NCBI RefSeq assembly: GCF_012184415.1
Contig: NZ_VTOX01000003.1
Coordinates: 248,001 to 312,000, forward strand
Reading direction: 5' to 3'
Origin: Ramlibacter lithotrophicus
Lineage (GTDB): Bacteria; Pseudomonadota; Gammaproteobacteria; Burkholderiales; Burkholderiaceae_C
DNA: 64,000 nucleotides
In this document: positions 40,680 to 49,195 of the stretch, one piece after another
Layout of the letters: every line of letters starts with the position of its first letter
How positions within the stretch are numbered: position 1 is the first letter of the stretch
The notes under the pieces: model-generated
Database searches by the model: none
What the model saw: only the letters and a program-made list of their open reading frames with translations
Told to the model about the DNA's origin: nothing
Position numbers and translations under genes: made by a program

Positions 40680-41453
40680 TCAGATCAGGTGCATGCCGCC
40701 GTTGACGCCGACGGTCTGCCCGGTGACGAAACCGCTGAGCCGATCGCAGGCGAGGAACAGGAATGCGCCGACGCAGTCCTCGGGCGACCCGGCTCGGGCC
40801 AGCGGCGTCGCATCCACGTAGCGCTGCAACTGTTCCGCCGAAGTCACGTCGTGGATCGGCGTGGCTATGTAGCCAGGCGCCACGCAGTTCACGCGAATGC
40901 CGTGCGCGCCTTCCTCGCGTGCGACGCTGCGCGACAGGGCCTCGATACCGCCCTTGGCCGCTGCATACAGCGAGACGCCGAAACCGCCGCCGTTGCGGGC
41001 CGCGATCGAGGTGGTATTGACGATGCAGCCGCGCCCCTGGCGCCTGAAGTGGGGCAACGCGGCGCGAATGGTCTCGATCACCGCCAGCTCGTTCAGCTGG
41101 ATGATGCGCAGGACCTGTTCCGCGTTGAACCGATCGATGGCTACGCGCGTGTACGGCGCGCCCGCATTGTTGATGAGCACATCGATGCCCCCCATCGCGG
41201 CGATTGCCGCTTCGGTGAGCGCGGTGCCGGCGCCCGGCACGGCGAGATCGGCCTCCAGCGCGAACGCATGGCCTCCCTGGGCGAGGATCCGCGTAGCGAG
41301 GGCGTCGGCGTCCTCACGCCGGGACGAGTAGTGGAGGGAGACGGTGGCGCCGCATTCGGCGAACGCCCGCGCGGCTGCCGCGCCGATGCCGCTGCTCGAT
41401 CCGGTGATCAGGACCCGCCGGCCCTGCAATTCCTCGAACGGATTGCTCCACAT
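40680..41453 (-). CDS. SDR oxidoreductase of sugar-acid locus 2
   Basis: A 257-residue SDR. Seen: 'RVLITGSSSGIGAAAARAFA', 'VLINNAGAPYTRVA', catalytic 'YAAAKGGIEALSRSVAREEG', and 'TGQTVGVNGGMHLI', the GlcDH/gluconate dehydrogenase-like ending. ATG 41453 follows AAGGAG in the correct place; the frame is open 11 codons upstream. It is divergent from the second GntR gene (41604), with 150 bp between that carry a TCCTATAGGA palindrome, so it is probably controlled with the TRAP genes of locus 2. Confidence 0.88.
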   Translation of the reverse strand: MWSNPFEELQGRRVLITGSSSGIGAAAARAFAECGATVSLHYSSRREDADALATRILAQGGHAFALEADLAVPGAGTALTEAAIAAMGGIDVLINNAGAPYTRVAIDRFNAEQVLRIIQLNELAVIETIRAALPHFRRQGRGCIVNTTSIAARNGGGFGVSLYAAAKGGIEALSRSVAREEGAHGIRVNCVAPGYIATPIHDVTSAEQLQRYVDATPLARAGSPEDCVGAFLFLACDRLSGFVTGQTVGVNGGMHLI

Positions 41454-41575
41454 GCGACGCTCCTTCGGTGTCGGCCCGCAGGCCAAGCCATCGCCCGTTG
41501 CCGCTCGAGCCTCGGAGCCGATGGCGCTTCCCCGGCCGGGTAAACCCGCTGCGGAGGGCCCCGATCGCGCCTATA

Positions 41576-41585
41576 TCCTATAGGA
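41576..41585. promoter_or_regulatory. probable GntR operator, perfect palindrome
   Basis: TCCTATAGGA, 18 bp before the GntR ATG in the divergent gap. A TATA-centred palindrome flanked by AT-rich bases is typical of FCD-type GntR binding sites; binding is inferred. Confidence 0.5.
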
Positions 41586-41603
41586 AATCAACGATCCGCC
41601 CGC

Positions 41604-42284
41604 ATGGCAAAACCCTTGCGACTCCCGCGTGCCTCGATGACCGATCAGGTCCACGAGATCGTTCGCGGACGGATCTTCGACCGCGTCTACGAGCCGGGCG
41701 CGCGACTCCAGATCGACGGGCTGGCCAAGGAGCTGGCAGTGAGTGCGACGCCGGTGCGCGAGGCGCTGGGCCGACTGGCCGCGGAAGGCCTGGCGCGGTC
41801 CGAGCCATTCGTCGGCTTCAGCGTGGCGCCGCTGCCGCAGGAAGGCTTCTACGAGCAGCTCTACGAGTTCCGGCTGCTCCTGGAGCCTTGGGCGGCCCGG
41901 GCCGCCGCGCGGCGCAGGAGCGAGGCTGGCCTCGCCGACATGCGCGCCGCGCTGGCGAGCATGGAAAAGACGGCGCTCGCGCGCAGCTACAGCCAGTTCA
42001 GGAAATTCGCCGAGGCCGACGCGGCCTTTCACCGCGCGATCTTCGTCTGCGCTGGCAACGAACCGGCGCTGAAGGCGTTCACCGACCTGCGCACCCACCT
42101 GCTGCTGTCGCGCCTGTACGTCCAGCGCGAGCAGGACACCGGCGCGACGCGACGCTTCCACGCGGCCATCTACCAGGCCATCGAGACGGGCGACGAGGAC
42201 GAGGCGCAGCGCCAGATGACGCTGCATGTGCAGCACTCGCAGCGCAGTCTGCTCGACACGGTGCAGGACAAGAAGTCATTCTGA
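41604..42284 (+). CDS. GntR/FCD-family regulator of sugar-acid locus 2
   Basis: A 226-residue regulator. Winged helix at about 10-75 ('MTDQVHEIVRGRIFDRVYEP', 'DGLAKELAVSATPVREALGR'); FCD domain after that ('QLYEFRLLLEPWAARAAARR', 'AEADAAFHRAIFVCAGNEPA', 'HAAIYQAIETGDEDEAQRQM'). Only weakly like the locus 1 regulator, so the two loci are separately controlled. Starts at ATG 41604 behind a perfect palindromic operator candidate and ends 28 bp before DctP, so regulator and transporter are one operon. Confidence 0.9.
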   Translation: MAKPLRLPRASMTDQVHEIVRGRIFDRVYEPGARLQIDGLAKELAVSATPVREALGRLAAEGLARSEPFVGFSVAPLPQEGFYEQLYEFRLLLEPWAARAAARRRSEAGLADMRAALASMEKTALARSYSQFRKFAEADAAFHRAIFVCAGNEPALKAFTDLRTHLLLSRLYVQREQDTGATRRFHAAIYQAIETGDEDEAQRQMTLHVQHSQRSLLDTVQDKKSF

Positions 42285-42312
42285 TCCACCCACGACGACA
42301 GGAGTCACCACG

Positions 42313-43305
42313 ATGAAATCGATGAGTATCTTGCTTGCAGGTGTCCTGGCCCTGGCTGCCGTCCCGGCCACTGCCCAGACGCTGCGCTTCGGCCACGCGA
42401 ACGCACCGGGAGAGATCGCGTACGACATGTTCAACGAACTGGCCGAGAACGTGAAGACCCGCACCAAGGGCGCCGTCACCATCCGCATCTTTCCGTCCGA
42501 GCAGCTCGGCAAGGAAGCGGACCTGGTGCAGCAGGTCAAGAGCGGCGCACTGGACATGAGCGCACCGAGCATGCCGGTGATGTCCTCCCTGGTCCCAGCC
42601 ATGGAAATGGCGAGCGGTCCCTTCCTCTGGAACGACTGGAAGGAAGCCGAAACCGTGCTGCGCGGCCCGACGTTCGATCCCATCTGGGCCGAGCTGACAG
42701 ACAAGCACAACATCGTTCCGGTCAGCAAGATCCTGTACTGGGGCTGGCGCAACTTCACCTTCACCAACAAGGAAGTGCGCAAGCCCGAGGACATGGCCAA
42801 CCTGAAGGTCCGCGTGCCGGAAAGCCCGATCTGGGTGGAGATGGTCAAGGCCTTCGGTGCCGCTCCGACGCCGATCCCGTTCGGCGAGGTGTACACGGCG
42901 CTGCAGCAAAAGACGGTGGATGGCCAGGAAAACCCGATCCCGACGATCTACTCGCGCAAGTTCTACGAGGTTCAGGGCGTACTGACGATGTCGCGGCACA
43001 TGCTGCAGAACAACACCATCGTGATCAACAAGGCATCGTTCGCCAAGCTGTCGCCGGAGAACCGAAAGGTGCTGATCGAGGAGGCCGCGAAGGTCTCGGC
43101 GAAGAACACCGAACTGCAGCAGGGCCGCGAGAAGTCGATGCTGGAGGAAATCCGCAAGAGCGGCAAGACCAGGATCATCGACGACCCGGACCGCGCCGCG
43201 TTCCAGGCGAAGGTGGAACCCGCGTATGCCAATCTCGCCACCCGCTGGGGCAACGACCACTACAAGCGGATGAAGGACGCGATCGCCAAGGTCCGCGGAA
43301 AGTAA
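42313..43305 (+). CDS. TRAP transporter solute-binding protein DctP, locus 2
   Basis: A 330-residue periplasmic binding protein. Signal peptide 'MKSMSILLAGVLALAAVPAT' to AQT. Then 'LRFGHANAPGEIAYDMFNEL', 'SGALDMSAPSMPVMSSLVPA', 'NLKVRVPESPIWVEMVKAFG' with the ligand-gripping Arg, and 'KTVDGQENPIPTIYSRKFYE'. AGGAG precedes ATG 42313. Compared with locus 1 the binding-site surroundings differ, so the ligand is probably another acid. It is followed after 3-6 bp by DctQ. Confidence 0.93.
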   Translation: MKSMSILLAGVLALAAVPATAQTLRFGHANAPGEIAYDMFNELAENVKTRTKGAVTIRIFPSEQLGKEADLVQQVKSGALDMSAPSMPVMSSLVPAMEMASGPFLWNDWKEAETVLRGPTFDPIWAELTDKHNIVPVSKILYWGWRNFTFTNKEVRKPEDMANLKVRVPESPIWVEMVKAFGAAPTPIPFGEVYTALQQKTVDGQENPIPTIYSRKFYEVQGVLTMSRHMLQNNTIVINKASFAKLSPENRKVLIEEAAKVSAKNTELQQGREKSMLEEIRKSGKTRIIDDPDRAAFQAKVEPAYANLATRWGNDHYKRMKDAIAKVRGK

Positions 43306-43311
43306 GCGGTG

Positions 43312-43836
43312 ATGAACCGGACGCTGCTCAGGCGCGGTGACGAGATGCTGGCCACGGCCGAGAACGCGTTTCTCGCCCTGTCCAGCGGCCTCATCGCCAT
43401 TCTCGTGGTTGCGGCGGTCTTCTTCAGGTACTTCCTCAACGATCCCCTGACCTGGACCGAGGAATTCATCGTCACCACCTTCACCTGGATGCTGTTCATC
43501 GGCTTCTCCAGCGGCTTCGCCTATCGCATGCACCTTCGCATCGACGCGCTGCTGCTGGTCCTTCCGGCCGGCGGGCGTTCGGCAGTGGGGGTGCTGGCCG
43601 TGACGGTCACGCTGGTCACCTTGCTGGGCCTCGCGTGGTTCGGAGCGGAGCAGACTTATTCGATGCTCGACAACCAGACGCCCATGTTGCGGATCTCCGC
43701 CGCCTGGGCGGCCAGTGCCGTTCCGGCGAGCGCCCTGTTCGCCATCGTTCACGTGCTGGGGCACGCGATAAACGACGGCGCCGGGCAGGCGCTGTGGACG
43801 ACCGGTCCCGCCAATCCAAGTGAAGGCGGTCACTGA
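43312..43836 (+). CDS. TRAP transporter small permease DctQ, locus 2
   Basis: A 174-residue four-span membrane protein. Seen: 'LIAILVVAAVFFRYFLNDPL', 'TWTEEFIVTTFTWMLFIGFS' (W-T-E-E), and 'AWAASAVPASALFAIVHVLG'. Starts with ATG 43312, or GTG 43309 one codon earlier. Its TGA overlaps the ATG of DctM by one base, so the subunits are translated together. Membrane partner of the DctM protein of this locus. Confidence 0.9.
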   Translation: MNRTLLRRGDEMLATAENAFLALSSGLIAILVVAAVFFRYFLNDPLTWTEEFIVTTFTWMLFIGFSSGFAYRMHLRIDALLLVLPAGGRSAVGVLAVTVTLVTLLGLAWFGAEQTYSMLDNQTPMLRISAAWAASAVPASALFAIVHVLGHAINDGAGQALWTTGPANPSEGGH

Positions 43837-45107
43837 TGGCCGTCCTCCTCTCGCTCTTCGGCGTGCTGCTGATTTTGGGCACGCCCATTGCGATCGCGAT
43901 GGTCGCCGCCGCCGGCAGCGTGATCTGGATGGACGACATCCCGCTCACGATCGTGGCGCAGCGCATCCTCGCCGGATTGCAGTCGTTCCCGCTGCTCGCG
44001 GTGCCACTGTTCACCCTGGCCGGCAGCCTGATGAACGAAACGGGCATCAGCACGCGCCTGTTTGCCTTCACCCGGGCCATCGTCGGCCATATCCGCGGCG
44101 GCCTCGCGCAGACGGCCGTGGTCGGAAACGTCTTCCTGGCCGGGATCTCCGGGTCTTCGGTGGCCGACACCGCGGCAACCACGCGGGTGCTGGTGCCGCA
44201 ATTGGAGCAGGCCGGCTACAGCCGCGCCTTCGGGGCGGCACTTGCCTGCTGCGGCGGCACGCTGGGGCCCATCATTCCACCGTCGATCCTGATGGTGATC
44301 TACGCCTGGCAGGCCAACGTCTCGCTGGGCAAGCTGTTCATCGCCGGCGTGGTGCCGGGCCTGCTGATGGCCTTCGCCCTGTCCGTCGTCATCGCAGTCA
44401 TCGCACGTATCCGCAGGTATCCGACCTCCGGCGCATTTTCCCTGGCGGTGCTCTGGAAGGCATTCCTCGATGCGAGCTGGGCGCTGCTGATGCCGGTGAT
44501 CATCATCATCGGTTTCCGGCTTGGCGCGGTGACGGCCACCGAGATCGCCGGGGTGGCGGTGCTCTACTCGCTGCTGGTCGGGTTCTTCGTCTACCGCACG
44601 CTGAGCTGGCGCCAGATTCCGGCAATCCTGCGCAACACGGCACGCGAGACCGGCGTCATCCTGATCATCGCCGGCGCGGCCGCTCCGTTCAGCTGGATCC
44701 TCGGCGTCGAGCAGGCCCCGCAGCTGGTGGTCCAGGCGATCACCGCCATCACTACCCAGCCCTGGGCGGTGCTGTTGATCCTCAATCTGGCGCTGCTCGT
44801 CGCCGGCATGTTCGTCGAGACCATCGCCATCATGGTGATCCTGGTGCCCATCCTCATCCCGCTTCTTTCCGCGGCGGGAATCGATCTGGTGCACTTCGGA
44901 GTCATCCTGCTGGTGAACCTCGTGCTCGGGCAGCTGACGCCCCCTGTCGGCGTGCTGCTGTTCGTGTCGATGACGATCGCCAAGGTCTCGTTGAGTGCGC
45001 TGGTGCGCGAGCTCTGGCCGTTCCTCTTGGGGCTGGTTGCCGCCCTGGCACTGATCACCTACCTGCCCGGCCTGAGTCTCTGGCTGCCCAGCGTGCTGGG
45101 GCCCTGA
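43836..45107 (+). CDS. TRAP transporter large permease DctM, locus 2
   Basis: A 423-residue polytopic protein with the DctM pattern: 'LLSLFGVLLILGTPIAIAMV', 'CCGGTLGPIIPPSILMVIYA', 'GVVPGLLMAFALSVVIAVIA', 'TAITTQPWAVLLILNLALLV' and 'GQLTPPVGVLLFVSMTIAKV'. It is shorter than the locus 1 DctM by about 40 residues. It is followed after 49 bp by the enolase-superfamily gene, which should be in the same operon. Confidence 0.92.
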   Translation: MAVLLSLFGVLLILGTPIAIAMVAAAGSVIWMDDIPLTIVAQRILAGLQSFPLLAVPLFTLAGSLMNETGISTRLFAFTRAIVGHIRGGLAQTAVVGNVFLAGISGSSVADTAATTRVLVPQLEQAGYSRAFGAALACCGGTLGPIIPPSILMVIYAWQANVSLGKLFIAGVVPGLLMAFALSVVIAVIARIRRYPTSGAFSLAVLWKAFLDASWALLMPVIIIIGFRLGAVTATEIAGVAVLYSLLVGFFVYRTLSWRQIPAILRNTARETGVILIIAGAAAPFSWILGVEQAPQLVVQAITAITTQPWAVLLILNLALLVAGMFVETIAIMVILVPILIPLLSAAGIDLVHFGVILLVNLVLGQLTPPVGVLLFVSMTIAKVSLSALVRELWPFLLGLVAALALITYLPGLSLWLPSVLGP

Positions 45108-45156
45108 AGCACGCGCTCCGCACCGCCATTCGCAACGCCATCTTTTACCGACCGCC

Positions 45157-46323
45157 ATGAGCACCATCCAGTCCATCGAGATCGTCGATTTCGAGTTCGA
45201 GTCCGCCAACAAGGCGCGGGTCGGCGTCGGCCAACTGGTCACCTTCAAGCGCGACTCCGCCATCCGCGTCGTCAAGAACGCGATCGCGATCACGACCGAT
45301 GACGGCTTGCGCGGCGAGTATGTGACCAACTGGGTCGCAAGCCCGGCCACCCGGGGCGAGTTGGACATGCTGGTGCCGTTCCTGATCGGCCGCGACGCGC
45401 TGGCGCGCGAGGAGATCTACGACGATCTCAAGCGCGAAATCCGCCAATGGTCGGGGATGGGGCACGGGCCGCTCGACATCGCCTTGTGGGACCTGGCGGG
45501 CAAGAAGTACCAGGCGTCGATCTCGGAGATGATCGGCGGCTACCGCAAGCGCCTGCCGGTCTATGCGTCGACCTACCTCGGCGATGACGAGGGGGGCCTG
45601 CATTGCAAGGAAGCCTATGCCGACTTCGCCAGGCAGTGCTACGAGCGCGGTTTCCGGTCTTTCAAGATCCACGGCTGGAACGACGGCGACGCCAGGCGGG
45701 AGGCGCAGAACGTGCTGCACGTCGCGAAGGAAGTGGGCGACCGCATGACGCTCATGCTGGATCCAGCCAACCAGCTGCGCAAGTTCTCCGATGCGCTGTA
45801 CGTCGGCCGCGCCTGCGACGAGGGCAATTACTTCTGGTACGAGGACCCGATGCGCGACAACGGCAAGTCGGCCTTCATGCACAAGAAGCTGCGTGAAATG
45901 ATCCGCACGCCGCTGCTGATCACCGAGTACGTGCGCGGCATCGAGCCAAAGGCGGATTTTCTGGTCGCGGGGGGCACGGACTTCCTGCGCGTCGACCCGG
46001 AATACGATCATGGCATCACGGGCGGCTTGCGCATCGCGCACCTGGGCGAGGCCTTCGGGCTGGACGTCGAGGTGCATGCGTGCGGGCCGGCCCACCGCCA
46101 TCTGATGTCCGCGATGCGCAACTCGAACTTCTACGAGCTCGCACTCGTCGGCCCCGACTGCCCCAACATGGTGGCGCCGGTGTACCTGTGCGGCTACACC
46201 GACCAGCTGGATTGCTGCGGCCCCGACGGCTGCGTCGAAGTGCCGTCAGGACCCGGCCTGGGCGTCACCTACGACTGGGATTTCATCCGCAGGAACGCGG
46301 TCGCGACGAAGGTATATCGGTAA
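45157..46323 (+). CDS. enolase-superfamily (mandelate racemase/muconate lactonizing) enzyme, probable acid-sugar dehydratase
   Basis: A 388-residue enolase-superfamily protein. N-terminal capping domain, then a TIM barrel with 'GFRSFKIHGWNDGDARRE' (K-x-H on strand two), Asp in 'MTLMLDPANQLRKF', Glu-Asp in 'YFWYEDPMRDNGKS', and Glu in 'LLITEYVRGIEPKA' as metal ligands. 'VDPEYDHGITGGLRIAHLGE' and 'VEVHACGPAHRHLMSAMRNS' probably supply the general acid/base Asp/His. This is the layout of acid-sugar dehydratases or racemases in the MR subgroup, but the exact specificity is unknown. With an SDR, a GntR and a TRAP system it forms a simple uptake-and-dehydration locus. Ends 10 bp from the convergent pdeM-like gene. 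Confidence 0.88.
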   Translation: MSTIQSIEIVDFEFESANKARVGVGQLVTFKRDSAIRVVKNAIAITTDDGLRGEYVTNWVASPATRGELDMLVPFLIGRDALAREEIYDDLKREIRQWSGMGHGPLDIALWDLAGKKYQASISEMIGGYRKRLPVYASTYLGDDEGGLHCKEAYADFARQCYERGFRSFKIHGWNDGDARREAQNVLHVAKEVGDRMTLMLDPANQLRKFSDALYVGRACDEGNYFWYEDPMRDNGKSAFMHKKLREMIRTPLLITEYVRGIEPKADFLVAGGTDFLRVDPEYDHGITGGLRIAHLGEAFGLDVEVHACGPAHRHLMSAMRNSNFYELALVGPDCPNMVAPVYLCGYTDQLDCCGPDGCVEVPSGPGLGVTYDWDFIRRNAVATKVYR

Positions 46324-46333
46324 CGCGGCACCC

Positions 46334-47020
46334 TCACGCGATCGGCAGGGCGGGGATTGCCCGCACGACGTCGTCCGCGATCGGGAAGATGCGGTCCCCC
46401 GCCCGCGGCTCGATCCGGTGCATGCCGGTGAAGCTGCCGAACGCCGGCAGCACGCCGACGGCGTTTTGCGGCAGCACGCCGCTGTCGTCGCCGAACCAGA
46501 AGCACGGCAGCCGCAGTCGCTCGAACGCACGGCCCGCCACGCTGATGCACGGATGCCAGTGGCCGGCCAGCACATAGCGCTGCGGCATCGGCCTGGGGTG
46601 GTGGCAGAGCGCGAACGGGCCCAGCGCCAGCGGCTCGTCGACCACTTCGAGGCCCAGGTCCCCCGGCGGATCGCCTGCCCGGTCGTCGTGATTGCCGCGC
46701 ACCAGCGTGACGGGCAGGCCGCGGTGTTCCGCCCGCCAGCGGCGCAATGCATCCAGCGTGCCGGCCGCATGCGATCGCGCCGAATGCAGGAAGTCGCCCA
46801 GGAACACGAGCCGCGTCGCGCCCGTGTCGGCCAGCGCCGCGGACAGGGTCCGCAAGGTCTCGGTCGTGGTGCCCGCCGGCACCGGAACCCCAAGCCGGCG
46901 AAAGCTCACCGCCTTGCCGAAGTGCGCGTCGGCCACCAGCAGCGTCTGGTGCGCCGGCAGGAACGCGGCGCCGCTCGGATGCAGGACGACGTCGGCGTCC
47001 GCGACACGGATTCTGAGCAT
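46334..47020 (-). CDS. PdeM-like metallophosphoesterase (ligase-associated DNA damage response type)
   Basis: A 228-residue calcineurin-like phosphoesterase. All family motifs are seen: 'LLVADAHFGK' (D-x-H), 'LVFLGDFLHS' (G-D), 'TLVRGNHDDRAG' (G-N-H-D), 'LCHHPRP' and 'YVLAGHWHPCI' (G-H-x-H). This length and the opening 'ADADVVLHPSGAAFLPAHQT' match PdeM proteins, which in many proteobacteria accompany a ligase-associated DNA repair module; no ligase or helicase gene is seen beside it here. It lies 50 bp downstream of slmA. Start ATG 47020 without a clear SD. Confidence 0.88.
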   Translation of the reverse strand: MLRIRVADADVVLHPSGAAFLPAHQTLLVADAHFGKAVSFRRLGVPVPAGTTTETLRTLSAALADTGATRLVFLGDFLHSARSHAAGTLDALRRWRAEHRGLPVTLVRGNHDDRAGDPPGDLGLEVVDEPLALGPFALCHHPRPMPQRYVLAGHWHPCISVAGRAFERLRLPCFWFGDDSGVLPQNAVGVLPAFGSFTGMHRIEPRAGDRIFPIADDVVRAIPALPIA

Positions 47021-47070
47021 CGGGGGGGAAACGCTGCGGCCCGCCTCGCGCGGGCACGACCATCAGGCGC

Positions 47071-47712
47071 TCAGAGCATGAAGCCCAGGCTGGCTTCCAG
47101 GTGCTCGGAAGGCAGCCGCTTGAAGCCGGACCGGGCAAAGCGCTGCAGGCGGCCCACGGCGAAGGCGGTGAGCATCGAGGCGCGCACCTGCGCATCGAGC
47201 CCCGGCGTGGCCGAGCCGTCGCCGTCGACGCCGCTGCGCAGGCTCTGCTTCAGCGTCGATTCGATCTTGTCGAAGAACTGGTTCATGCGCTGCTGCAGGC
47301 GGTCATTCTCGAACACCAGCGCGTCGCCGACCATCACGCGGGTCATGCCGGGATTCTTCTCGGCGAAGTGCATCAGCATCGCGACCACCTTGCCGGCCTG
47401 GGCGCCGCCGGCGGGCTCGCGCTCGCCGATCTGGTTGACCAGCGTGAAAACGCTTTGCTCGATGAACTCGATCAGCCCCTCGAACATCTGGGCCTTGCTC
47501 GCGAAATGGCGGTACAAGGCCGCTTCGCTGACATCCAGGCGCGCGGCGAGCGCCGCCGTCGTGATGCGCTCGGCACCGGGCTGTTCCAGCATCGTGGCCA
47601 ACGCTTGCAGGATCTGCACCCGGCGTTCGCCGGGCTTGGGGCGCTTGCGCGCCGGCGGGGCGGCTGGCGCATCGAGAGTCGGATCCGGGGTGCTCAGCTG
47701 CGAGTCGGCCAT
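47071..47712 (-). CDS. slmA: nucleoid occlusion factor SlmA (TetR-family)
   Basis: A 213-residue TetR-fold protein that binds DNA sites over the nucleoid and blocks FtsZ ring formation there. Seen: a Pro/Arg/Lys-rich N-terminal tail, HTH 'RVQILQALATMLEQPGAERI' with 'AALAARLDVSEAALYRHFAS', then 'GLIEFIEQSVFTLVNQI' and 'KNPGMTRVMVGDALVFENDR', which are the SlmA-specific stretches. The C-terminal 'GRLQRFARSGFKRLPSEHLE' also matches. ATG 47712 is chosen; a TTG lies 3 codons upstream. The neighbourhood argB-(two-component pair)-slmA is common in Comamonadaceae and supports the call. Confidence 0.93.
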   Translation of the reverse strand: MADSQLSTPDPTLDAPAAPPARKRPKPGERRVQILQALATMLEQPGAERITTAALAARLDVSEAALYRHFASKAQMFEGLIEFIEQSVFTLVNQIGEREPAGGAQAGKVVAMLMHFAEKNPGMTRVMVGDALVFENDRLQQRMNQFFDKIESTLKQSLRSGVDGDGSATPGLDAQVRASMLTAFAVGRLQRFARSGFKRLPSEHLEASLGFML

Positions 47713-47755
47713 GGGGTGCAACAGATGTGTTGAGTTGATTCTCGCACACGCCCGA

Positions 47756-49195
47756 TCAGGGTTTTTCCGGGCCGGGGAACGACAGGCCCACCCTCAAGCC
47801 TCGCCCGCCCACGCCCGGCTGCAGTTGCAATTGCGCGTGGTGCACGCGCGCAATCTCGTCGGCGATCGCCAGGCCGAGCCCGTTGCCCTCGCCCTGCGTG
47901 CCACGCACCCGGTAGAACCGCTCCATCACGCGCTGCCGCTCCTCGGGCGCGATGCCGGGACCATCGTCCTCCACCTCCACGAACGCCTGCGTGCCGCGCT
48001 GCCCGCAGCGGATCGTGACCGAACCGCCGGCCGGCGTGTACTTCACGGCGTTGTCCACCAGGTTGCCCAGGAGCTCGCGCAGCAGCCAGTCATGCCCGGT
48101 CACCTGGACCGGCTGCGCGTCGAGGCCGAGGTCGATGCGCTTGGCCGCGGCGGCGTCCAGGTGCGTTTCCAGCATGGTCTCGCACAGCGCCTTGAGCTCC
48201 ACCGGCTGCATCGGCTGGGCCTGCATCGTGCGGGCGTCGGCGCGCGACAGCGCGAGCAGCTGGTTGGCCAGTTGCGAAGTGCGCCGCGCCGCGCCGCGCA
48301 GCTTGTTGACCTCCTCCGCCGGCAGCTGCAGGGTCCCGCCCGGCTGGCCGGGCGCGTTGGCGGCCTGGGCCCAGGCCTCCACCTGCGCCTGCAAGCCGGC
48401 CAGCGGCGTGCGCAGCTGGTGCGACGCGTCGGCGATGAAGCGGCGCTGGCTCTCCGCCTGCGCGTCGACCAGGCCGAAGAGGCGGTTGAGCGACTGCACG
48501 AGCGGCCGCACTTCGTCGGGCGACGCCGTCTCGTCGATCGAGCTGAGGTCGCGCGGCGAGCGCCGCTCGAGCGCGTCGCGCAGGTCCAGCAAGGGCTTGA
48601 GCGCCCGCTCGACCGCCCAGCGCACCGCGAAGGCGGCGGCGATGACCAGCACCACGTTGGGCAGCAGCACCCGGAACAGCACGGAGCGCGCCCACTGCTG
48701 GCGCGGGTCGGAGCCGTCGGCCAGGGCGACGACCACGTCGCCGAGGACGGTGTGCTGGCGCTGCCGCACGATGCGCCAGGCCACGCCGCCATGCTCCTCG
48801 GTGCGGAATTCCGGCTCGCGTGTGGTCGGCGGCAGGGCAGCGAGCCACGGCTCGCCGTGCAGCACCTTGCCGTCGGGATCGGAGATCGCGTAGGCGGCGT
48901 GCCCCGGGCCGTCCTTCAGGAACTGCTGCACCGCCGGCGCCAGCAGCAGCACCGGCGGCGGCCCTTCGGCGACGATCGAATCGGCCATCAGCGGCACCAG
49001 CGCCAGCAGTCCCTGGTCCTGCCGCAACGCCACGTTGTCCGCGGACCGGTACTCGTACCAGGCATTGATCACCGCCAGCAGCAGCAGCGGCACGATCAGC
49101 ATCACCAGCAGCCGGCGCCGCAGGCCCAGCGTGATCCCCGGCTCGCCCGTGCCCGGGTGCTCCGGCAACGCGAGGGCGCCCGGTTCGCTCTTCAC
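47756..49195 (-). CDS. two-component sensor histidine kinase (TctE/QseC-like)
   Basis: A 479-residue membrane kinase. First span about 25-45 ('LRRRLLVMLIVPLLLLAVIN'), periplasmic sensor of about 120 residues, a second span ('VLLPNVVLVIAAAFAVRWAV'), then HAMP-like linker and kinase core. H-box 'RRFIADASHQLRTPLAGLQA', N-box 'LLGNLVDNAVKYTPAGGS', G1 'EVEDDGPGIAPEER', F 'RFYRVRG', G2 'EGNGLGLAIADEIA'. It starts with GTG 49195, overlapping the regulator's stop as GTGA, so the pair is translationally coupled. The sensor resembles the 2CSK-N type of TctE. Signal unknown. Confidence 0.9.
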   Translation of the reverse strand: MKSEPGALALPEHPGTGEPGITLGLRRRLLVMLIVPLLLLAVINAWYEYRSADNVALRQDQGLLALVPLMADSIVAEGPPPVLLLAPAVQQFLKDGPGHAAYAISDPDGKVLHGEPWLAALPPTTREPEFRTEEHGGVAWRIVRQRQHTVLGDVVVALADGSDPRQQWARSVLFRVLLPNVVLVIAAAFAVRWAVERALKPLLDLRDALERRSPRDLSSIDETASPDEVRPLVQSLNRLFGLVDAQAESQRRFIADASHQLRTPLAGLQAQVEAWAQAANAPGQPGGTLQLPAEEVNKLRGAARRTSQLANQLLALSRADARTMQAQPMQPVELKALCETMLETHLDAAAAKRIDLGLDAQPVQVTGHDWLLRELLGNLVDNAVKYTPAGGSVTIRCGQRGTQAFVEVEDDGPGIAPEERQRVMERFYRVRGTQGEGNGLGLAIADEIARVHHAQLQLQPGVGGRGLRVGLSFPGPEKP

